From contig JAKALP010000019.1 of assembly GCA_021824175.1 (NCBI GenBank), forward strand, positions 1-64,000: a stretch of DNA of 64,000 bases. Reading direction: 5' to 3'. Below, one piece after another: positions 54,920 to 63,641 of this stretch. The notes under the pieces are model-generated. The model was not told the origin of the DNA and ran no database searches. It saw only the letters and a program-made list of their open reading frames with translations. A program made the position numbers and the translations under genes. How positions within the stretch are numbered: the first letter of the stretch is position 1; each line of letters begins with the position of its first letter. This DNA comes from Deltaproteobacteria bacterium (GTDB lineage: Bacteria > Desulfobacterota > Desulfobacteria > Desulfobacterales > Desulfosarcinaceae).

Positions 54920-56063
54920 TTTGCTTTACTCCACTTAGGGTTTTAAAGTGTTGTACGTCTAAGTAATTGCCCACCCCTTCCTCGATATACGACGCGATCT
55001 GCGCGCGATATTCGGCCGAGGCGAGCTTTTTCTCCTCGTTCTTCTGGGTAAGACAAGAGATCTCCACCAGCACGCTGGGTACCTCAATCTGGGATAGAAC
55101 CACAAAGGGCGCCATCTTGATGCCGAAATCCTTGACCTTGGCATCGTGGTGCTTCACGTTGCGGAAGAGACTATCCTGAATGGAGGCCGCCAAGCGCGCC
55201 GACTCCTGCCGTTTCACGGTATTGCCGATGTCCTGGACAATGGCGTCCAGCTCCCGAATGGTGTAGTGGGACTCCTTGTTCTCCTGTTCGGCCAGCTGCA
55301 GGGTATCGGAGGTTAGAGGCGGGCCGAAGTAATAGGTTTCGATGATATTGACCGCACGGTCGGGCAGCGAATTGACATGCACCGAGATAAACAAATCAGC
55401 TTTGTGCTCCTTGGCAAAGGCCACCCGCTCGGCCAGGGAGAGGGTGCGGTCTTCGGTGCGGGTCAGCAGAATATTATAACCGCCCTGCTTTTGCATGGAT
55501 TCCTTGAGCCGTTGGGCCACATCGAGCGTGATCTCTTTTTCCTTGATGCCGTGGAGGCCGATGGCGCCAGGGTCGGCTCCCCCATGCCCCGGATCAATGA
55601 TGATGGTTTTGACATCCAAACCGAACAAGGTCGAGAGCCGGATATGATCATTGCCTGAAAGCAAAAGATTATAATCGGCCACTTTTTGATCTCCGGGCAA
55701 ATCAAAATCCCAGATGGGGATCTGCTCCATCACGCTGGCCCCATCCGGTTCCTGGGTCTGCGGCTGAGCAGCAGCCATGGCTTTATTCGATGGCGCCAGC
55801 CCCTTGACGGCCGCCGTGGCGGCCGGCTGGGCCGCGGGAGCATGCACGCGGCTGTTGGACACGGACCAGCCGTGGAACGAAAAAGATACGATGGCCAGAC
55901 CCAGTACGATAAGCAATGCCCGTCCTGTTTTCCGGAAAAGCGGACGCTGAAGCAATGTCGGACGCTCCTGAGGCAGCTTTCCAGACATCCGCATGTTGTC
56001 CAAATAAACCCCTTTAAGCATGGCGGTCTTGGGGTTTTCAGTGCGTCGACGGTTTAACCACAT
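54906..56063 (-). CDS. N-acetylmuramoyl-L-alanine amidase (AmiC type)
   Basis: A 385-residue cell-wall hydrolase. A transmembrane anchor (ALLIVLGLAIVSFSF) lies near residues 49-63, so the enzyme should sit in the periplasm. The amidase-3 domain (from about residue 150) has the zinc residues in IIIDPGHGGADPGAIG, GIKEKEITLDVAQRL and FISVHVNSLPDRAVN, with the catalytic Glu in VEISCLTQKNEEKKLA. It cuts the bond between muramic acid and the stem peptide. No AMIN domain is present. The start is uncertain: the ATG at 56063 is only weakly preceded by AAAGGA. It is the first gene of a coupled pair with the MamK-like gene. Confidence 0.9.
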   Translation of the reverse strand: MWLNRRRTENPKTAMLKGVYLDNMRMSGKLPQERPTLLQRPLFRKTGRALLIVLGLAIVSFSFHGWSVSNSRVHAPAAQPAATAAVKGLAPSNKAMAAAQPQTQEPDGASVMEQIPIWDFDLPGDQKVADYNLLLSGNDHIRLSTLFGLDVKTIIIDPGHGGADPGAIGLHGIKEKEITLDVAQRLKESMQKQGGYNILLTRTEDRTLSLAERVAFAKEHKADLFISVHVNSLPDRAVNIIETYYFGPPLTSDTLQLAEQENKESHYTIRELDAIVQDIGNTVKRQESARLAASIQDSLFRNVKHHDAKVKDFGIKMAPFVVLSQIEVPSVLVEISCLTQKNEEKKLASAEYRAQIASYIEEGVGNYLDVQHFKTLSGVKQNERK

Positions 56064-56492
56064 ATCCTTTAGACCTGAATGAAGTCTCCGGTCTCTGGCC
56101 CTATCTCGGATTTTTCAAGCAAAACCCATGCCTGTCGGGCAAGCCAGCCGCCATCGCTTCAAAATACTGAATTGATGGTGAAGAAGGGGCATTGGAGACA
56201 TAAGAGGTGACAGAGAATTGACAGCGTTTATGGCCGAAACAGCCGGATCAACATAGCGGATAATGGTGAGGGATTCAAGACAGGACCGATATGGTTGATT
56301 GGTTGATTCGTTGATTGGTGGAATACGCTGGATGATGGAGCGATCCGCTTTTGTCGTAGTCGTACGCGTACGAGCACAACCCTTGACGAATGCTATTAGC
56401 TGTAGGGTGCATTCCATGCACCTATCCAAGAACCTCTACATTTTACTTCAACTTGGGCGGTGTTTTATGAAAAATGGTGCGCGAAGCGCACC
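56064..56492. other. Intergenic region with repeats, upstream of amidase
   Basis: No gene is seen. The GATTGGTTGATT-type repeat lies at 56292-56321 and a GGTGC-type palindrome (GGGTGCATTCCATGCACC) at 56405-56422. A second palindrome begins at 56476 and runs into the 3' end of the next gene. Confidence 0.5.
56292..56321. repeat. GATTGGTT-type short tandem repeat, second copy
   Basis: GGTTGATTGGTTGATTCGTT followed by GATTGGTGG repeats the units found at 11999-12050 on the other strand. Confidence 0.7.
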
Positions 56493-56496
56493 CTAC
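56402..56496. repeat. Pair of GGTGC-type palindromes
   Basis: GTAGGGTGCATTCCATGCAC (56402) and GGTGCGCGAAGCGCACCC (56476-56493) are two members of the dispersed family. The second supplies the TAG stop codon of the minus-strand gene that ends at 56493. Confidence 0.75.
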
Positions 56497-58115
56497 AAAT
56501 CCAACTTCTTCCGGCATGCCAGCGCGAAGTCTTCTGGATAGTGGCCATTGATCCAGCGCAGTTGGGCCTCGCTGAAGGCGCCCGGCGATTCGGGCAGGCG
56601 GGGCAGAAACACGTAGAGCAACCGTTGATCATCTTCTTTGATATGAAAGCGCTTGCTGTATTCGATGACTGTGATCATGGCCGCGCCCAGGGCGGTTAAA
56701 ACCTGCATGGCGGTCAGCAAGGCACGATCCAATGATGCCCTGACGGCGGTGTCCGCTTCCAGGATGTTGCCCACGGCACCGCGGGGCATCAGCTGCAGTT
56801 CCCACTGGGAGGTCTGGGCTTTGGGCACAAAGAGCAGCACGTGCTCGTCCTGGTGCACGATCAAATCCCTGGGGCGGTCGCCGCGGCCGTCCATGCGCTT
56901 GTTGGCGGCGATGGCCGCTTCATAGCATTGGAAAAAGGAGCGGCCGGTGCGACGCCGGTATTCCCGGACAAACTCCTGGATCATGTCCCCGCAGGCAAAA
57001 GCGGGCAGCTCCATTTGACGTTCGGGGTCGGCCACCGTGGCCGGAATCAAGGCATACTGTTGGTGGATCTGCTGATGGGAGGCATGCAACCGGTAGCCAT
57101 TGGGAGCATAGTCAAAGCCATAGTTCCAGCCCCAGAGCGTGGCGCTGAAGGGCAGAGCGGAAGCCTTTTTCTTCTGCTGCAACGCGCCCAGGATCGCCTG
57201 CCGCATCTGCTCCAGTTCATCGGCGCTCACTTCGCGGCGCCGGGACGATGGCGCCAACCCCAGGTCTTCGGCCACGCGCACATAGGTGCGTTGGTAGTAC
57301 AGATGACGCAGCCCTTGGATGTCGGTGGCGCTCAAATCCGCGGCCGCATAGCGCACGCTGTCGTGGGCCATGTTGGCCGCGTAGTGGCCCCAGGGAATAT
57401 AGCTGTTGCGGCGCAGATACTCGTAGATGTGACTGCCCTCGTGCCGCCACTCAGCCGTGATCTCGCTTTGGCCCTGGACGCCGGGCCGCAGCACCATGGC
57501 CTCTTTGTATGCATCGGGCAGACAGGGATTGTTGGCCACGGAGTCAAAGAGCTGCTCATCCGAAATCCGGGGCCGGAAGCCGCCGTTGCCATTGACTTCA
57601 AACACCAGCCCTTCGGGCGCGCCGGTGGTGGGATTGAGGATAAATTCACAGCAGCTTTGCGCCAAAGGAATCAAATCCTGGGCATCGGTGGAAGTTGCGG
57701 CCAGGGCCAGTTTCAGCGGTCGTGGCAACGATTGAATGAAACCGGCGCTCCGCCCGGCTCCCAGCTGCGGCTCAGTGATCTGGCTGAGGGAAGCCTGGGG
57801 CCGTTGGGCTATGGCGATGCGGCTGATGTCGGCCGCCGCACGGTCGGCCCAGCCCTTGCCGATATAAGTCGTCCCCTTGAAGTCAAAGGCGTTGGCGATT
57901 TCATAGATTGGGTCCGCCCCAGGTTCGTTGACATCACCAGACGGAAAGTTGACCGCATTGTCGCAAATGTCGCCGGCCGGCGTGCGGCCCAACGTCATCC
58001 GATCATCCGCCACGCGCAGGTTGGCCACCGAAAAACGGGGCAGATGTAAACCAAAGATGAATCGCCCTTCGGGGGCCACACAGGTTCGCAAGGGGGGCAA
58101 AGGTTTATTACTCAT
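56493..58115 (-). CDS. Large protein of unknown function, possibly HIT-like
   Basis: A 540-residue soluble protein with no signal peptide, starting at ATG 58115 (MSNKPLPPLRTCVAPEGRF). I do not recognise it as a named family. The region ATLWGWNYGFDYAPNGYRLHASHQQIHQQYALIPA, with spaced His residues, and the later DLIVHQDEHVLLFVPKAQTSQWELQLMPRG recall galactose-1-phosphate uridylyltransferase/HIT proteins. The middle has AEWRHEGSHIYEYLRRNSYIPWGHYAANMAHDSVRY, rich in aromatic residues and His. This reading is tentative. It is alone between the amidase unit and the histidine kinase, and its stop comes from a repeat palindrome. Confidence 0.7.
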   Translation of the reverse strand: MSNKPLPPLRTCVAPEGRFIFGLHLPRFSVANLRVADDRMTLGRTPAGDICDNAVNFPSGDVNEPGADPIYEIANAFDFKGTTYIGKGWADRAAADISRIAIAQRPQASLSQITEPQLGAGRSAGFIQSLPRPLKLALAATSTDAQDLIPLAQSCCEFILNPTTGAPEGLVFEVNGNGGFRPRISDEQLFDSVANNPCLPDAYKEAMVLRPGVQGQSEITAEWRHEGSHIYEYLRRNSYIPWGHYAANMAHDSVRYAAADLSATDIQGLRHLYYQRTYVRVAEDLGLAPSSRRREVSADELEQMRQAILGALQQKKKASALPFSATLWGWNYGFDYAPNGYRLHASHQQIHQQYALIPATVADPERQMELPAFACGDMIQEFVREYRRRTGRSFFQCYEAAIAANKRMDGRGDRPRDLIVHQDEHVLLFVPKAQTSQWELQLMPRGAVGNILEADTAVRASLDRALLTAMQVLTALGAAMITVIEYSKRFHIKEDDQRLLYVFLPRLPESPGAFSEAQLRWINGHYPEDFALACRKKLDL

Positions 58116-58393
58116 TCAGAAACGTCGATCCCATGGACTAAAGAGTTTGTAGCGCTGCGGTGCACCAAAGGCGCGTGCCGATCACAGTGAACCAGGACTT
58201 TCCATTGACGGCCTGTATCCGACAGCCAATCCCCACGTTCCGAAATATAGTTAACCGCAATGGGTGTCAATTCAAACCATTGCGAGTGCCTGGTTGACTA
58301 AAGGACCCGACCAGCATAGGATCGCCATGGATTCAACGGCTTGCGCGGCTCCGGCGCACGCCCCATCCCATCGATAAAAAAAGGACTGCTCAG

Positions 58394-59842
58394 TTGACAA
58401 GAAAAATATTCCCGCTCAGCATCAGCCAGAAAATCATCATCGCGTCGGCCGTCGGCCTGATCGCGGCCCTGTTGATCGGCGGCACTTCCTATGAATATTT
58501 GCGCTCCTTGCGAACCAAACAGACGCTCGTGGAGAGCGTCGATGACCTGAGCAACACCATTCTGGAACTGCGGCGCTACGAGAAGAACTACCTTCTCTAC
58601 TCAGCCCAGGAGGACCTGTCGGAAAACCGCCGCTACGCCCAGCAGGCGCGCGACATGCTGGCCTCCATACGAAAAACAAGCGCCCGGCTTAAAATCGGAA
58701 AGGAGCTTGGCCGCCTGGGCGACCGCCTCATCGAATACAACGAAATCATGGATCAGGTGGCCTTCTGCGCCGCCGGCACGGCCGATACCTGCGGCCCGTT
58801 CGAAGACCGTCTGCGCGAAAGCGGCAAAGAGCTGGTGGATATCTCCCAGAACATGGTTCGCATGGAGCGCGAGCTCATTCTCAAAAGTCTGATCACCCTG
58901 GAGAACAACCTGATCATCTTCCTGGTCATCGCCATGTTCATGGGCGGCTTTTTCATTTTCTTCGTGGCCGCCAAGATCGTGCGGCCGTTGCGGGTGGTTG
59001 AAAAAACCACGGTGCGCATCGCCCAGGGGGACTTCAAACCCCTGCCGGTGACCAAGTCCTATGATGAAACCCAGCGTGTCATGGAAGCCTTCAACCGCAT
59101 GATCACCGAACTGGAGCGGCGCCAGGAGCAACTGGTGCAGGTCAAGAAGCTCACCTCCATCGGCATCTTGGCCGCGGGCATCGCCCACCAGTTGAACAAC
59201 CCGCTGAACAATATCTCTACTTCTCTCCAAATTCTATCCGAAGAGTTCGGCCAGGGCCACTCGGAATTCTTCCGCCAGATGCTGACCAACTGCGGCCAGG
59301 AGATCATCCGCGCCCGGGAGATCGTCAAGGGATTATTGGAGTTTTCGCGGGAGAAGGAATTCGCTCTGAGCATATGGAAGCTGCGCGAGGTGGTGGACCG
59401 CTCCTTCCGGCTGATCTCCAGCCAGGTCCCCAGCAACATCGAGCTCGCATCGGACGTGCCGCCCGACCTGGAACTCAACCTGGACGGCCAACGCATGCAG
59501 GAAGTATTTCTCAATCTGTTGATGAACGCCATCCAGGCCATCGAGCCCATGCCGGGTCAGATCAAGATCACGGCTGAAAAAGTAATTGTGGATAATCGTA
59601 ACTCCTTTGCGCGGGTCGTGGTCGCCGATACCGGCAAGGGCATCGACCCCAAGGACCTGGGCCGCATCTTCGACCCCTTCTTTACTACCAAGGAGGTCGG
59701 TTCAGGCACGGGCCTGGGATTGTCCATCGTTTACGGCATCATTAAGAAGCACAATGGAAGCATCAGCGTGGAGAGCCAGCCTGGGGCGGGCACGCGCTTC
59801 GTGATCCGTCTGCCCCTGGCGCTGCCGCAGAAAGGTCCTTGA
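58394..59842 (+). CDS. Membrane sensor histidine kinase
   Basis: A 482-residue histidine kinase starting at TTG 58394 behind AAAAAAGGAC. Two membrane segments (near residues 12-32, and LIIFLVIAMFMGGFFIFFVAA) flank a periplasmic helical sensor of about 140 residues. HAMP follows, then the H-box HQLNNPLNNISTSLQIL with the phospho-His, and the ATPase domain with NLLMNAIQAIE, DTGKGIDPKDLGRIFDPFF and GSGTGLGLSIVYG. The receiver protein is directly downstream (9-bp gap). The architecture resembles ZraS/NtrB-like kinases; the stimulus is unknown. Confidence 0.95.
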   Translation: MTRKIFPLSISQKIIIASAVGLIAALLIGGTSYEYLRSLRTKQTLVESVDDLSNTILELRRYEKNYLLYSAQEDLSENRRYAQQARDMLASIRKTSARLKIGKELGRLGDRLIEYNEIMDQVAFCAAGTADTCGPFEDRLRESGKELVDISQNMVRMERELILKSLITLENNLIIFLVIAMFMGGFFIFFVAAKIVRPLRVVEKTTVRIAQGDFKPLPVTKSYDETQRVMEAFNRMITELERRQEQLVQVKKLTSIGILAAGIAHQLNNPLNNISTSLQILSEEFGQGHSEFFRQMLTNCGQEIIRAREIVKGLLEFSREKEFALSIWKLREVVDRSFRLISSQVPSNIELASDVPPDLELNLDGQRMQEVFLNLLMNAIQAIEPMPGQIKITAEKVIVDNRNSFARVVVADTGKGIDPKDLGRIFDPFFTTKEVGSGTGLGLSIVYGIIKKHNGSISVESQPGAGTRFVIRLPLALPQKGP

Positions 59843-59851
59843 GACTCTTAA

Positions 59852-61213
59852 ATGGAAACTGCCCGCATTCTGGTGGTGGACGACGAAGCCATCGCGCGTG
59901 AAAATCTCGCCTATGTCCTGCGCAAGGAGGGCCACACCGTGGTATGCGCCGAAAACGGCGCTGCCGCCTTGCAAGCCTTGGAACAGGCCACCTTTGACCT
60001 GGTCATGACCGATCTGCGCATGCAGCACGTGGACGGCATGCAGGTGCTGGCCGCCGTCAAAAAGCAGCAACCCTCCGCCGAAGTGATCATCATCACCGGT
60101 TTTGCCACCGTGAATACGGCCGTGGAAGCCATGCGCGCGGGGGCCTTCTTCTACGTCTCCAAGCCCTACCAAATCGAAGATGTGCGCATGCTGGTGCAGC
60201 AGGCCCTGGAAAAACGCTTTTTGCGGCGCACGGTCAGCGAACTCAAAAGCCAAATCAAGGAACAACGCACGGCTGGCCCCATCCTGATCGGCGCCAGCCC
60301 CAAAATGGAAGAACTTAAAAAATCCATCAGCCAGATCGCCGTGGCCGACTGCGCGGTCGTCATTCTGGGCGAAACCGGCACCGGCAAGGAGCTGGTGGCG
60401 CGCCTGATCCACCACCTGAGCCCACGCGCCAACCAGCGCTTTCTGGCCGTCAACTGCGGCGCCTTCAGCGAAGAACTTCTATCCAATGAACTCTTCGGTC
60501 ATGAAAAAGAAGCCTTTACCGGCGCGCGCGGCATCAAGAAAGGCCTGTTTGAAACCGTCCAGGGCGGCACCATTCTGCTGGATGAAATCGGCGACATGCC
60601 CCTGACCATGCAAGTCAAACTGCTGCGGGTTTTACAGGAGAAAAGTCTGATGCGGGTAGGCGGCACCGAAGAAGTTCCCGTGGATCTGCGCGTGCTGGCC
60701 GCCACCAATAAGGATTTGCGCGCCCAGGTGGAAAAAGGATTGTTCCGCCCCGATCTCTTCTTCCGACTGAGCGTCATGACCGTGCTCGTTCCGCCCCTGT
60801 CCGAACGCCGCGAAGACATCCCCTTGCTCGCCAAACACTTCCTGCGCAAATACAGCAGCTACCGCACGATCCCGGTGGAAGAAATCGAGCCCGCGGCCCT
60901 GGAGATCCTCATGAATTATGAATTTCCCGGCAACGTGCGCGAGCTGGAGAACATTATGGAGCGCGCCGCCGCCGTGACCAAGGGCCCGGCCATTTCCGTC
61001 CAGGACCTGCCACCCGATCTGCAGCAACGCCGCCTGATCCTCAGCCGCAGCAATCGCTTCCAGGAATTTCTGACCCTGGAAGAAAATGAACGCGAATATA
61101 TCGCCTGGATTCTCAACCAGGTGAACCAAAACAAAACCCGGGCCGCCGAAATTCTCGGCATCGACCGGGTCTCTTTGTGGCGCAAACTGCGACGGTATCA
61201 GATGGATGAGTAA
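59852..61213 (+). CDS. NtrC-family sigma-54-dependent response regulator
   Basis: A 453-residue response regulator. Receiver domain with phospho-Asp in DLVMTDLRMQHVDG (residues 1-120), AAA+ domain with Walker A GETGTGKE, the sigma-54 contact loop here KEAFTGARG rather than the usual KGAFTGA, Walker B ILLDEIGD, and a Fis-type helix-turn-helix at the end (TRAAEILGIDRVSLWRKLRRY). It should activate sigma-54 promoters when phosphorylated by the kinase upstream. Its last 138 codons and about 25 bases after the stop are duplicated at 62984-63413. The Gly to Glu change at the loop start may matter for sigma-54 contact, though such variants exist. Confidence 0.95.
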   Translation: METARILVVDDEAIARENLAYVLRKEGHTVVCAENGAAALQALEQATFDLVMTDLRMQHVDGMQVLAAVKKQQPSAEVIIITGFATVNTAVEAMRAGAFFYVSKPYQIEDVRMLVQQALEKRFLRRTVSELKSQIKEQRTAGPILIGASPKMEELKKSISQIAVADCAVVILGETGTGKELVARLIHHLSPRANQRFLAVNCGAFSEELLSNELFGHEKEAFTGARGIKKGLFETVQGGTILLDEIGDMPLTMQVKLLRVLQEKSLMRVGGTEEVPVDLRVLAATNKDLRAQVEKGLFRPDLFFRLSVMTVLVPPLSERREDIPLLAKHFLRKYSSYRTIPVEEIEPAALEILMNYEFPGNVRELENIMERAAAVTKGPAISVQDLPPDLQQRRLILSRSNRFQEFLTLEENEREYIAWILNQVNQNKTRAAEILGIDRVSLWRKLRRYQMDE

Positions 61214-61613
61214 AGGCTAATCCACCTGATCTGTAAAAATAAAAGCTATCCTATGGGCAGTTTAACTACCAAAATTGCGATATCAGGGGACATCGGCCAA
61301 ATACTCCCCTACCCTTTCAATAATGTCTCTCTAGAATTGGTTAAGAAACCCGTCTGCGGGTAGTATCAACTTATCTATTTTTTTGATTTCAGGCAGGATT
61401 TTAGGGCCAAAATAAAATTCTTCGAGGCAGGTCCGAAATAGTTAGGCTAACGGTCGTTCGATTAACCCCATTTTTCTTCGACCGAAATTTTCGGTGGCAC
61501 CGAGTGTCTCTTCCGATTCCGTGCCTATCGCCGCAAAGGCCCTCGGTTCGGCCGAGCAACCCAATATGCAATATCCCCGGCGTTCGTGTCACCAGCCGAA
61601 AAAGAATAGAACC
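61214..61613. other. Intergenic region upstream of the RES toxin 3' end
   Basis: No gene, terminator or repeat family is seen beyond the end of the duplicated tract near 61238. It lies between the NtrC-family gene and the end of the minus-strand RES gene. Confidence 0.4.
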
Positions 61614-62087
61614 TCAGTGGATCTTGTCGGATAATCGTGGGTCGATGTAAAGCGATTGGGGCTTGCCAATCTTTAAGGATGCAAACTCAGGGTGCAGGGG
61701 GTTAATCACATAGTTGCTGTCGTTGGGCACCACTGAGGAAGGTACCTTCAAGGCCAGGTATTGATTTTCTTCAAGCCAAGCCTTGCCCAATTGTTGAGTT
61801 TGATCCGGGATGGGGTGTTGCGACCAGTTTCGCGGAAGCTCTGATTCCGGCCAAGTGGTCACCAAGACTTCGTCGAATTCCACCGGAATGGCCACAAAGT
61901 CTCGGATATCTTCATCTTTATCTAAGTGAACGATCAACTCCAAGATGGCAAGGGATAAACTGTCGGCTGTATACACCGCGAGATGTCCAGGAGGATTCCA
62001 CCGGCCGCCGAAAGTCTTGGCGCCCTCCCCAGCAAAAGCTTTCTTTGCATACTTCTTTTTTGTGATGCGCCAGGCCTTGATTTTCAT
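61614..62087 (-). CDS. RES-domain toxin of a RES/Xre toxin-antitoxin module
   Basis: A 157-residue RES-family protein. The conserved Arg-Glu-Ser type residues appear as KAWRITKKKYAKKAFAGEGAKTFGGRWNPPGHLAVYTADSLSLAILELIVHLD. RES toxins either degrade or ADP-ribosylate NAD-linked targets (examples known act on NAD or on phosphoribosyl pyrophosphate synthetase). The start ATG overlaps the antitoxin stop (ATGA), the normal antitoxin-first order. The module is flanked by the full NtrC-family gene and a truncated copy of its 3' end. Confidence 0.92.
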   Translation of the reverse strand: MKIKAWRITKKKYAKKAFAGEGAKTFGGRWNPPGHLAVYTADSLSLAILELIVHLDKDEDIRDFVAIPVEFDEVLVTTWPESELPRNWSQHPIPDQTQQLGKAWLEENQYLALKVPSSVVPNDSNYVINPLHPEFASLKIGKPQSLYIDPRLSDKIH

Positions 62088-62488
62088 CCAGGAAAGATCC
62101 CATGGTCAATGCGGCCAAGCAAGGCAATGACTTCTAGGGCCCCTAATTGCGTATCGGTATACTCCAATGGAATCTTGCCGCCCAGGCCTCGGGCCGGCTT
62201 CTTTAACCAGCCTTCGGCTTTCTCGCGGCTGCCCATAACGTCGATGGCCATGTCTAATACCTGGGCCAGACGCAAAATGCGCTCGGATTCATCGGTTGAT
62301 AATCGTCCGGCCGCCCGACGCCGATCCAAGGTTCGTTTGGGGATCTGCACAATTTTAGCCAAAGCATTATCGGTCAGATTCAGCCCTTGACGCAGCTGGT
62401 CAAAGGAGTCGGTCGGCAATCCCGCCCTGAGCTGAGCAATCATCTGGTCGGTGGTCTCGGTTTTTAGATTGAGCGAATGGATTTGCAT
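62084..62488 (-). CDS. Xre/MbcA-type antitoxin of RES/Xre module
   Basis: A 134-residue antitoxin. The ATG at 62488 follows AAGGAGGCTATA; the open frame upstream reads through the promoter. The N-terminal Xre-like helix-turn-helix region (LRQGLNLTDNALAKIVQIPKRTLDRRRAAG) and the C-terminal MbcA/ParS toxin-binding domain (SERILRLAQVLDMAIDVMGSREKAEGWLKKPARGLGGKIPLEYTDTQLG) fit the family. It should bind the toxin and repress its own promoter through the boxes at 62520-62599. Confidence 0.92.
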   Translation of the reverse strand: MQIHSLNLKTETTDQMIAQLRAGLPTDSFDQLRQGLNLTDNALAKIVQIPKRTLDRRRAAGRLSTDESERILRLAQVLDMAIDVMGSREKAEGWLKKPARGLGGKIPLEYTDTQLGALEVIALLGRIDHGIFPG

Positions 62489-62519
62489 TATAGCCTCCTT
62501 ATTCAGCTCCATATTCTTG

Positions 62520-62599
62520 CATTTGGCTACAATATATGCGTCATTTGCCAATCTGTAAAGTTTTATCTGCATTTGGCCATATGACGGGTGCCATTTGCC
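62520..62599 (-). promoter_or_regulatory. Promoter and operator array of RES/Xre module
   Basis: Four boxes CATTTGSC (S = G or C; plus strand) start at 62520, 62542, 62570 and 62592, spaced 22, 28 and 22 bases, so two pairs each span two helical turns. Between them, on the minus strand, TTTACA (62559-62554), a 17-base spacer and TATATT (62536-62531) make a sigma-70-type promoter. The boxes overlap or flank both elements, as expected for autorepression by the antitoxin. Confidence 0.65.
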
Positions 62600-62983
62600 G
62601 TTAATGCTGGATTCAGTTGGGGTAACCCCGTCTAAAGGAAAAGAAGTGTTGTGAACGCCACGGTGCCGAAGGTCGAATTCCTGTAGGGGTAACCCCAACA
62701 TTCGAAATACCAGAGGTAAAGTGATATTCACATCATTAGGCCCCGCCCTGCCTGATTCTCATATCGCAGGTTTGACAGCACCTGTGTTATCAACTGGCAA
62801 TAGCACGATTAAGAACCACCAAGAAAACGTTCTTTTGTTATTCAACATAGAAACAAAAACAGCATTGCACCAAATTCGAAAGTTAGGGGCGTCTCGCTAA
62901 ACCATTAACGGAAGTATTAATGGTGAGCCCCTTTATCAACAAGAATTATGTCACAATAGTCCCCTACGTGCCCTTGTTTCCCC

Positions 62984-63400
62984 TTGGCCGAACGCCGCGA
63001 AGACATCCCCTTGCTCGCCAAACACTTCCTGCGCAAATACAGCAGCTACCGCACGATCCCGGTGGAAGAAATCGAACCCGCGGCCCTGGACATCCTGATG
63101 GACTATGAATTTCCCGGCAACGTGCGCGAGCTGGAGAACATCATGGAGCGCGCCGCCGCCGTGACCAAAGGCCAGGCCATCTCCGTCCAGGACCTGCCGC
63201 CCGACCTCCAGCAGCGCCGCCTGATCCTCAGCCGCAGCAATCGCTTTCAGGAATTTCTGACCGTGGAAGAAAACGAACGTGAATATATCGCCTGGATTCT
63301 CAACCAAGTGAACCAAAACAAGACCCGCGCCGCCGAAATTCTCGGCATCGACCGGGTCTCTTTGTGGCGCAAACTACGGCGGTATCAGATGGATGAATAG
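62984..63400 (+). pseudogene. Truncated second copy of the NtrC-family regulator 3' end
   Basis: About 138 codons match the last 138 codons of the regulator at 59852, with about 26 base differences in about 440 bases by hand count, and only about five amino-acid changes. The match continues about 25 bases past the stop. No start codon with a ribosome binding site or upstream regulator domain is present, so this is a fragment carrying only the AAA+ lid and the Fis-type DNA-binding helix-turn-helix. The many silent changes suggest that it decayed from a once-functional paralogue. Confidence 0.85.
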
Positions 63401-63573
63401 AGGCCAATCCACCTGATCTGTATAATTAGTCCCTTAACGGTGAAATTGAATGCATTTTGCGTACAAAATTTTAGAAGACATTTGCGAAACCACAACAGGC
63501 AACTGTTACATCGGTTTTGATCGTATTCAACTTTTTGGTACCGGCTTGTCCGGCTTAGGCAAATGCAGATATT

Positions 63574-63615
63574 ATTCTCATATCGCAGGTTTTGTTGGGC
63601 CTGCGATATGAGAAT
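63574..63615. repeat. 16-bp perfect inverted repeat, with a third copy at 62755
   Basis: ATTCTCATATCGCAGG (63574-63589) and its exact complement CCTGCGATATGAGAAT (63600-63615) enclose a 10-base loop. The same 16-mer is found once more, in direct orientation, at 62755-62770, so the three copies flank the truncated regulator fragment. It could be the end of a mobile element or a hairpin terminator. Confidence 0.6.
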
Positions 63616-63641
63616 TATATCACAGCTGTGGATTGCCGATT

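Noticed and set aside
56841-58049. Plus-strand open frame of 402 codons
   Set aside because: It is the shadow of the 540-residue minus-strand gene; neither codon pattern nor start supports it.
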